From the NCBI GenBank assembly GCA_016790635.1, contig JAEUOR010000003.1:25528-89527 (forward strand): 64,000 nucleotides of DNA, read 5' to 3'. The stretch is from Burkholderiales bacterium (GTDB lineage Bacteria > Pseudomonadota > Gammaproteobacteria > Burkholderiales > JAEUOS01). The translations under genes and the position numbers were made by a program. The notes below the pieces were generated by a model. The model did no database searches. It saw only the letters and a list, made by a program, of their open reading frames with translations, and had not been told where the DNA came from. Shown piece by piece: positions 58,858-64,000 of this stretch (its first letter is position 1; the number at the start of each line of letters is the position of its first letter).

Positions 58858-59577
58858 ATGGGCCCTCTGTCGGTATCCCGGGATGCGCAGGTCACGATGC
58901 TGACGCTTTCGCGCGTTCAGCGTGCCAATGCGCTCGATCATGAGCTGGTTGAGGCACTGCACGCGGCCTTGGACCTTGCGTTCTCCGACGGGACGCGACT
59001 TCTGGTGCTCACCGGTGCGGGTGAGAATTTTTGTGGCGGATTCGATTTTGGCGGATTCGAGTCGGCCAGCAATGCCGAGTTGTGCTGGCGTTTCGTGCGC
59101 ATAGAGCAGCTGCTGCAAAAGCTGGCTCATGCGCCGATCGATACCCTCGCGTTGGCACAGGGCGGGGCCTTCGGAGCCGGGGCCGATTTGCTCGCGGCGT
59201 GTACGCAGCGCGTCGCTGGAGACAACCTGCGCGTGCGCATGCCGGGCTGGAAATTCGGGCTCGCCCTGGGAACCCGCAGGCTCGCGGCATTGATCGGGGC
59301 AGAGAAGGCCCGCGAGGTGCTCGCCGAGGCAACCATCTGGAGCGCGAGCGAAGCCCTGGCTGCGGGTCTCATCGGGCGCATCAGCGCGCCCGCACAGTGG
59401 CCTGAGGATGTGGCCGCCGCGACCCGCACCGCGACGAGCCTTGCGGCATCGGCTCGCGTTCGCCTCGCGCACTTGACTCGCGATGACACCCGCGCTGCCG
59501 ACATGGCCGCGCTGGTCGAGTCCTTGACCGAAGGCGACCTCAGGGCGCGCATCGCCAAGTTTCGTGCGCAGCGCTGA
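58858..59577 (+). CDS. enoyl-CoA hydratase/isomerase family protein
   Basis: The 239-residue crotonase-fold product shows VTMLTLSRVQRANALDHELVEALHAALD. It also has LLVLTGAGENFCGGFDFGGFE (the first oxyanion-hole NH) and LALAQGGAFGAGADLLAACTQRVA (the second). The usual Glu pairs of true enoyl-CoA hydratases are not obvious, so the reaction could be an isomerase or a lyase-type activity. ATG 58858 is chosen; GGAGCT is upstream. It lies alone between the terminator and tpiA. Confidence 0.82.
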   Translation: MGPLSVSRDAQVTMLTLSRVQRANALDHELVEALHAALDLAFSDGTRLLVLTGAGENFCGGFDFGGFESASNAELCWRFVRIEQLLQKLAHAPIDTLALAQGGAFGAGADLLAACTQRVAGDNLRVRMPGWKFGLALGTRRLAALIGAEKAREVLAEATIWSASEALAAGLIGRISAPAQWPEDVAAATRTATSLAASARVRLAHLTRDDTRAADMAALVESLTEGDLRARIAKFRAQR

Positions 59578-59613
59578 AGGGCGTGCGCATGGGGCGCCGA
59601 CGCCGCAGCGGAT

Positions 59614-59643
59614 TTGACCGAAAGTGTCGTTCCGCTCTATAAT
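59614..59643 (+). promoter_or_regulatory. sigma-70 promoter of tpiA
   Basis: TTGACC (59614-59619) and TATAAT (59638-59643) are 18 bp apart, the best promoter in the window. It lies 85 bp before the tpiA start and likely drives tpiA-secG and possibly downstream genes. Confidence 0.85.
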
Positions 59644-59728
59644 CAAGGGCTTTTTTTAACGAATTTCCGACCCTGCGGCGCATGCACCACGCCAGATTGC
59701 GTCGCCTGCCAAGGTTTACCCGCCAAGC

Positions 59729-60481
59729 ATGACCTCTTCGCGCCGCAAGCTCGTCGCCGGCAACTGGAAAATGAACGGTACGTTCGCCGCCAACGGCGAG
59801 CTCGTAGCCGCACTCCTGGCCCAGCTGCCCCGTGATGGCGCGAGCGTGCTGGTGTGTCCGCCGGCGCCGTATCTGCAGCAGGTGGCGGGGCTGTTGACCG
59901 GGAGCCGCATTGCGCTGGGCGCGCAGAACGTCTCCGAATTCGACTCCGGCGCCTACACCGGCGAATGGTCGGCACCCATGTTGCGCGAGATCGGCTGCAG
60001 TCATGCCATCGTCGGGCATTCGGAGCGTCGCACTCTGTTCGGAGAGACCAGCGAGAGGGTGGCTGCGAAGACGGAAGCGGCCCTCAAGGCTGGGCTCATC
60101 CCGGTGGTCTGCGTGGGTGAGACGTGGCCCGAGCGGTCAGCCGGCGCGACCGAGGCCGTGGTGGCAGGCCAGTTGGGGCCGCTCATGGGCCGCGTGAACA
60201 TGGCCGGTATCGTGATCGCCTACGAGCCGGTATGGGCCATCGGCACCGGCAAGACCGCGACACCCGCGGAAGCGCAGGCCGTACACGACTTCATTCGCCG
60301 CAAGGTCGGCGCGGTCGATGCGGCAGCTGCGGCCGGACTGACCATTCTTTATGGCGGCAGCGTCAACGCCGGCAATGCGGCGGCGCTTTTTTCCTGCCCG
60401 GACATCGATGGCGCATTGGTCGGTGGCGCGTCGCTCAAGGCGCAGGACTTCGCAGCAATTGTTCGAGCAGCCGCCACCTGA
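59729..60481 (+). CDS. tpiA: triosephosphate isomerase
   Basis: The 250-residue enzyme interconverts dihydroxyacetone phosphate and glyceraldehyde-3-phosphate. Signatures are VAGNWKMNGT (Asn and Lys of the active site), AIVGHSERRTLFGE (catalytic His), VIAYEPVWAIGTGKTATPAEAQ (catalytic Glu) and ILYGGSVNAGNAAALF. It begins the tpiA-secG-tRNA-Leu-nuo order common to betaproteobacteria. Confidence 0.98.
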   Translation: MTSSRRKLVAGNWKMNGTFAANGELVAALLAQLPRDGASVLVCPPAPYLQQVAGLLTGSRIALGAQNVSEFDSGAYTGEWSAPMLREIGCSHAIVGHSERRTLFGETSERVAAKTEAALKAGLIPVVCVGETWPERSAGATEAVVAGQLGPLMGRVNMAGIVIAYEPVWAIGTGKTATPAEAQAVHDFIRRKVGAVDAAAAAGLTILYGGSVNAGNAAALFSCPDIDGALVGGASLKAQDFAAIVRAAAT

Positions 60482-60516
60482 TCCTTCTTGGCCGTGCCGG
60501 ACCCCGAAAGAACATC

Positions 60517-60984
60517 ATGCAAATCGCCTTTAACCTGATTCTCCTCCTGCACGTGGCGGCTGCCATCGGCATCATCGTCCTCGTGCTCCTGCAGCACGGC
60601 AAGGGAGCCGACATGGGCGCGTCGTTCGGTGGCGGCTCGTCGGGCAGCCTGTTCGGCGCCACGGGCAGCGCCAATTTCCTGTCGCGCACCACCGCAGTGC
60701 TGGCGACGGTGTTCTTTCTCACCAGCCTGTCGATGGCCTATATCGCGACCAGCCAGCCGCGTGCCGCCGGCGGCGGCGTGATGGACGGGCTACCCGCAGC
60801 GCCCGGCAAACCGGCGGCGGTTCCGGCGGCGCCTTCCGTTCCGGGGGTGCCGTCACCAGCGGCCATTCCGGGTCAGGAGTTGCAGAAGGCGGCCCCGGCA
60901 GCGCCGGTGCCCGCAACGCCCGCGCAGTCAGGGCCCGGCCAGGCGCCGGCGGAAGGTGCGAAGAGCGGGCAGATTCCGAAGTAA
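60517..60984 (+). CDS. secG: preprotein translocase subunit SecG, with long Ala/Pro tail
   Basis: The 155-residue inner-membrane subunit has two TM helices (FNLILLLHVAAAIGIIVLVLLQ and TTAVLATVFFLTSLSMAYIAT) joined by the SecG loop GKGADMGASFGGGSSGSLFGATGSANFLSR. From about residue 80 a Pro/Ala/Gly-rich tail of some 75 residues follows, longer than in E. coli. It helps SecYE move proteins across the membrane. It lies 35 bp after tpiA. Confidence 0.95.
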   Translation: MQIAFNLILLLHVAAAIGIIVLVLLQHGKGADMGASFGGGSSGSLFGATGSANFLSRTTAVLATVFFLTSLSMAYIATSQPRAAGGGVMDGLPAAPGKPAAVPAAPSVPGVPSPAAIPGQELQKAAPAAPVPATPAQSGPGQAPAEGAKSGQIPK

Positions 60985-61023
60985 GCGCGGCACTTTCCGT
61001 AGGGTGCGCGCGTCCAAACGCGA

Positions 61024-61029
61024 TACAAT
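61024..61029 (+). promoter_or_regulatory. possible -10 box of tRNA-Leu(GAG)
   Basis: TACAAT lies 18 bp before the tRNA 5' end. No clear -35 box was found at the usual distance. Confidence 0.4.
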
Positions 61030-61047
61030 ATTGCTGTTTTGCAGCAT

Positions 61048-61132
61048 GCCGACGTGGTGGAATTGGTAGACACGCTGTCTTGAGGGGGCAGTGCCGAAAG
61101 GCGTATGAGTTCGAGTCTCATCGTCGGCACCA
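61048..61132 (+). tRNA. leuU: tRNA-Leu (GAG)
   Basis: This 85-nt gene includes CCA. The acceptor GCCGACG pairs with CGTCGGC, and the anticodon loop TTGAGGG gives GAG. In E. coli leuU also follows secG. Confidence 0.97.
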
Positions 61133-61192
61133 ATGGGGAAGGCCGCACAAGCCCGGTGCGACCGGCATTCCCGAAGCATTACGGGCGCTTCA

Positions 61193-61552
61193 ATGAACCT
61201 CGAAGAATACTTCCCGATACTGTTGTTCATCGCCGTCGGGGTGGGTGTCGGCGTCGTGCCCCTGCTCCTGGGAAGTGCCCTCGGTCCGCACCGGCCCGAT
61301 AGCGAGAAGCTGTCTCCATACGAATGCGGCTTCGAGGCTTTCGAGGATGCGCGCATGAAGTTCGATGTGCGCTACTACCTCGTGGCCATACTGTTCATCA
61401 TCTTCGACCTGGAGACGGCGCTGCTGTTTCCCTGGGCCGCGGTTGCCCGTGAACTCGGTCCCGGAGCGCTGGTCGTGGTGCTGATCTTCATTCTCGAGCT
61501 GGTGCTTGGGTTCGTCTACCTGTGGAAGAAAGGCGCGCTCGAGTGGGAATGA
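61193..61552 (+). CDS. nuoA: NADH-quinone oxidoreductase subunit A
   Basis: The 119-residue membrane subunit of complex I has three TM helices. It contains the conserved [40 protein letters not shown], read in parts, and ends [17 protein letters not shown] 61193 is chosen as the family start, 60 bp after the tRNA. It opens the nuo operon. Confidence 0.97.
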   Translation: MNLEEYFPILLFIAVGVGVGVVPLLLGSALGPHRPDSEKLSPYECGFEAFEDARMKFDVRYYLVAILFIIFDLETALLFPWAAVARELGPGALVVVLIFILELVLGFVYLWKKGALEWE

Positions 61553-61577
61553 AGCCCGCTCAAGCCCAAAACAACCC

Positions 61578-62054
61578 ATGAGCATCGAAGGCGTCCTGTC
61601 TGAAGGCTTTGTCACGACGACGGCAGACAAGCTGATCAACTGGACGCGCACCGGTTCGCTGTGGCCGATGACCTTTGGCCTGGCGTGTTGCGCGGTCGAG
61701 ATGATGCAGGCCGGCGCGTCGCGCTACGACCTGGATCGCTTCGGGGTGGTGTTTCGTCCCAGCCCGCGCCAGGCCGACGTGATGATCGTCGCCGGCACGC
61801 TGTGCAACAAGATGGCGCCCGCGCTGCGCAAGGTCTACGACCAGATGGCCGAGCCGCGCTGGGTGATTTCGATGGGCTCATGCGCCAACGGCGGGGGCTA
61901 CTACCACTATTCGTACTCCGTCGTGCGCGGCTGCGACCGCATCGTGCCGGTCGACATCTACGTGCCGGGCTGCCCGCCAACCGCCGAGGCACTGCTGTAC
62001 GGGATCCTGCAATTGCAGAACAAGATCCGCCGCACCAATACGATCGCCCGCTGA
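61578..62054 (+). CDS. nuoB: NADH-quinone oxidoreductase subunit B
   Basis: The 158-residue peripheral subunit binds cluster N2, the last Fe-S centre before quinone. The four Cys are visible in [36 protein letters not shown] and [15 protein letters not shown]. Length fits the family. It lies 25 bp after nuoA. Confidence 0.98.
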   Translation: MSIEGVLSEGFVTTTADKLINWTRTGSLWPMTFGLACCAVEMMQAGASRYDLDRFGVVFRPSPRQADVMIVAGTLCNKMAPALRKVYDQMAEPRWVISMGSCANGGGYYHYSYSVVRGCDRIVPVDIYVPGCPPTAEALLYGILQLQNKIRRTNTIAR

Positions 62055-62077
62055 AACCGGACACGCGAACCGCCCTC

Positions 62078-62677
62078 ATGTCCCGTCTCGAGACACTGAA
62101 ATCGACCCTCGCGAATGTGCTGGGCGAGCGTGCCCGTTCGATCGAGATCGCGCTGGGCGAGGTCACGGTCGTGGTCGGCGCAGCCGATTACCTGGCGGCG
62201 GCCACCTGCCTGCGCGATGACCCGGCCCTGGCATTCTCGGAGTGCATCGACCTGGCTGGCATGGACTATTCCGGGTACGGCGCAGGTGCCTGGGAGGGTG
62301 CGCGCTTCGCGACCGTGGTGCACCTCCTGTCCATTCGCCACAACTGGCGCGTGCGTCTGCGCGCCTTTTGCCTCGACGACGACTTTCCGGTCATGGATTC
62401 TCTGACCGCGCTGTGGCCTGCGGCGGGCTGGTATGAGCGCGAGGCCTTCGACCTTTTCGGCATCATGTACGAAGGGCATGCCGACCTGCGACGCATCCTC
62501 ACCGACTATGGGTTCATCGGTCACCCGTTCCGCAAGGATTTCCCGGTGTCGGGCCATGTCGAGATGCGCTACGACGCGGAGCAGAAGCGGGTCATCTACC
62601 AGCCCGTCACCATCGAGCCGCGCGAGATCGTGCCGCGCGTGATCCGCGAAGAAAAATACGCGGGCCACAAGAGATAG
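62078..62677 (+). CDS. nuoC: NADH-quinone oxidoreductase subunit C
   Basis: The 199-residue peripheral-arm subunit has the 30-kDa signature [38 protein letters not shown], read in parts. It is not fused to nuoD, unlike E. coli NuoCD, which agrees with a betaproteobacterium. The start is 23 bp after nuoB. Confidence 0.97.
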   Translation: MSRLETLKSTLANVLGERARSIEIALGEVTVVVGAADYLAAATCLRDDPALAFSECIDLAGMDYSGYGAGAWEGARFATVVHLLSIRHNWRVRLRAFCLDDDFPVMDSLTALWPAAGWYEREAFDLFGIMYEGHADLRRILTDYGFIGHPFRKDFPVSGHVEMRYDAEQKRVIYQPVTIEPREIVPRVIREEKYAGHKR

Positions 62678-62688
62678 CCGGGCAGCAC

Positions 62689-63942
62689 ATGGCCGAGATC
62701 AAGAACTACACCCTCAACTTCGGGCCGCAGCACCCCGCGGCGCACGGCGTGTTGCGCCTGGTGCTGGAACTCGACGGCGAAGTCGTGCAGCGCGCTGACC
62801 CGCACATCGGCCTGTTGCACCGTGCGACCGAGAAACTGGCCGAGCAGAAGACCTTCCTGCAGTCGGTGCCGTACATGGACCGCCTCGACTATGTGTCGAT
62901 GATGGTCAATGAGCATGCCTACGTGATGGCCATCGAGAAGCTGATGGGGGTCGAGGTCCCGGAACGGGCGCAGTACATCCGCGTCATGTTTGACGAGATC
63001 ACGCGCATCCTCAACCACCTTCTGTGGCTGGGGGCGCACGCGCTCGACGTCGGGGCGATGACCGTGTTCCTGTATGCGTTTCGCGAGCGCGAAGACCTGA
63101 TGGACTGCTATGAGGCCGTGTCGGGTGCTCGCCTGCATGCGGCTTACTACCGGCCCGGTGGCGTGTATCGCGACTTGCCCGATGCGATGCCGCAGTACCG
63201 TGTCTCGTCGGTGCGCGGTGAAAAGTCGGTGCGCGAGCTCAACGCCAATCGCCAGGGATCGCTGCTGGATTTCGTCGAGGACTTCACTGTTCGCTTCCCG
63301 CGCTACGTCGACGAGTACGAGACGCTGCTGACCGACAACCGCATCTGGAAGCAGCGCCTGGTCGACGTCGGCATCGTCACGCCAGAGCGTGCCCAGGCGC
63401 TCGGTTTCAGCGGCCCGATGCTGCGCGGGTCGGGAATCGCCTGGGACTTGCGCAAGAAGCAGCCCTACGAGGTCTACGATCGCATGGACTTCGATATTCC
63501 GATCGGGACCAACGGGGATTGCTACGACCGCTATCTGGTGCGCGTGCAGGAAATGCGCGAGTCCAACAAGATCATCCGCCAGTGTATCGAGTGGTTGCGC
63601 AACCATCCGGGACCGGTCATGAGCGACAACCACAAGGTGGCGCCGCCGTCACGCGTGGCCATGAAGACCAACATGGAAGAGCTGATCCACCACTTCAAGC
63701 TCTTCACCGAGGGCATGCATGTGCCGCCGGGCGAGGTGTACACGGCGGTTGAACATCCCAAGGGCGAGTTTGGCATCTTCCTCATGTCCGACGGCGGCAA
63801 CAAACCCTATCGCCTCAAGATCCGCGCCCCGGGCTTTCCGCATCTTGCCGCGCTGGATGAGATGGTCAAGGGCCACATGATTGCCGACGTGGTCGCCATC
63901 ATCGGGACGCAGGACATCGTGTTCGGTGAAATTGATAGGTAA
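62689..63942 (+). CDS. nuoD: NADH-quinone oxidoreductase subunit D
   Basis: The 417-residue 49-kDa-type subunit forms the quinone site with NuoB. It begins [26 protein letters not shown] with the quinone-site His and has [45 protein letters not shown] and a C-terminus ending [12 protein letters not shown]. It lies 11 bp after nuoC. Confidence 0.98.
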   Translation: MAEIKNYTLNFGPQHPAAHGVLRLVLELDGEVVQRADPHIGLLHRATEKLAEQKTFLQSVPYMDRLDYVSMMVNEHAYVMAIEKLMGVEVPERAQYIRVMFDEITRILNHLLWLGAHALDVGAMTVFLYAFREREDLMDCYEAVSGARLHAAYYRPGGVYRDLPDAMPQYRVSSVRGEKSVRELNANRQGSLLDFVEDFTVRFPRYVDEYETLLTDNRIWKQRLVDVGIVTPERAQALGFSGPMLRGSGIAWDLRKKQPYEVYDRMDFDIPIGTNGDCYDRYLVRVQEMRESNKIIRQCIEWLRNHPGPVMSDNHKVAPPSRVAMKTNMEELIHHFKLFTEGMHVPPGEVYTAVEHPKGEFGIFLMSDGGNKPYRLKIRAPGFPHLAALDEMVKGHMIADVVAIIGTQDIVFGEIDR

Positions 63943-63949
63943 CAGACAG

Positions 63950-64000
63950 ATGAGCCTGCTCTCCGCTCTCGCGAAACAGAAGATCGACCGCGAACTCACC
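63950..64000 (+). CDS. nuoE: NADH-quinone oxidoreductase subunit E, cut by the window end
   Basis: Only the first 17 codons are visible (MSLLSALAKQKIDRELT). The position directly after nuoD and the similarity to known NuoE N-termini (LSAxxxxKIDxEL) make nuoE the expected gene. Confidence 0.85.
   Translation, partial: MSLLSALAKQKIDRELT

Noticed and set aside
1..64000. CRISPR arrays, insertion sequences or prophage genes
   Set aside because: No regularly spaced repeats, transposases, or phage structural genes were recognised anywhere in the window.

Overview
The window is GC-rich chromosomal DNA of a Gram-negative bacterium, almost certainly a betaproteobacterium; the genus cannot be read from the sequence. 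Evidence is the gene order tpiA-secG-tRNA-Leu(GAG)-nuoABCDE, rpsO-pnp and pgsA-tRNA-Gly-tRNA-Cys, together with an EpsA/EpsL/XrtB-type exopolysaccharide locus of the kind known from Methylobacillus and other betaproteobacteria. Both window ends cut genes: a YafS-like methyltransferase on the left and nuoE on the right.

Layout. 1-12 kb: a YafS-like methyltransferase, rnhA, and (at 11.2 kb) dnaQ. These genes are neighbours in many proteobacteria, but here about 10 kb of accessory genes separate rnhA from dnaQ: a small secreted protein, a GNAT/M20-amidohydrolase pair divergent from a marR-MFS-MFS operon, and an RND efflux adaptor/permease pair. 12-16 kb: small secreted proteins, a PP2C-type phosphatase, a YdcH-like protein, a short secretin-like protein and pgsA, followed by tRNA-Gly(GCC) and tRNA-Cys(GCA).

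17.3-51.2 kb: a large exopolysaccharide/exosortase island. It starts with the LuxR-type regulator epsA and the initiating phosphoglycosyltransferase epsB. A cyclic-nucleotide-binding protein follows, then epsL, epsD, epsE, epsF, epsG, the exosortase xrtB and epsI. The variable core encodes a Wzx-like flippase, two GT4 glycosyltransferases, a Wzy/ligase-like polymerase, a PslG-like glycoside hydrolase, a WecG-type transferase, methyltransferases, a Gfo/Idh dehydrogenase with an unrecognised partner, and a NodB-like deacetylase. Nucleotide-sugar genes follow: an algD-like dehydrogenase, gmd, fcl, rfbB-rfbD-rfbA-rfbC and galE. The island ends with three PEP-CTERM proteins, likely XrtB substrates, and a lytic transglycosylase. 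It is bounded by tRNA-Cys on the left and tRNA-Leu(UAA) on the right. In E. coli glyW-cysT-leuZ (Gly-GCC, Cys-GCA, Leu-UAA) form one cluster directly after pgsA, so the island appears to sit inside a conserved tRNA cluster.

51.4-64 kb: housekeeping and metabolic genes: tRNA-Leu(UAA), a DUF1178 protein, two acyl-CoA dehydrogenases with a MaoC-like protein, a gamma-carbonic-anhydrase-like protein, and rpsO and pnp with a 42-nt hairpin between them. Then come tRNA-Pro, tRNA-Arg and tRNA-His, an enoyl-CoA hydratase-like protein, tpiA, secG, tRNA-Leu(GAG) and the start of the nuo operon.

How the EPS genes should work together (family knowledge plus inference): EpsB loads the first sugar on undecaprenyl phosphate, and the glycosyltransferases extend it using dTDP-rhamnose, GDP-fucose, GDP-mannuronate and UDP-galactose. 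The flippase and Wzy-like protein export and polymerise the repeat unit. EpsF/EpsG control chain length, and EpsE/EpsL with EpsD form the export path. XrtB processes PEP-CTERM proteins that are probably matrix or surface components. I saw no insertion sequences, CRISPR arrays or prophage genes.
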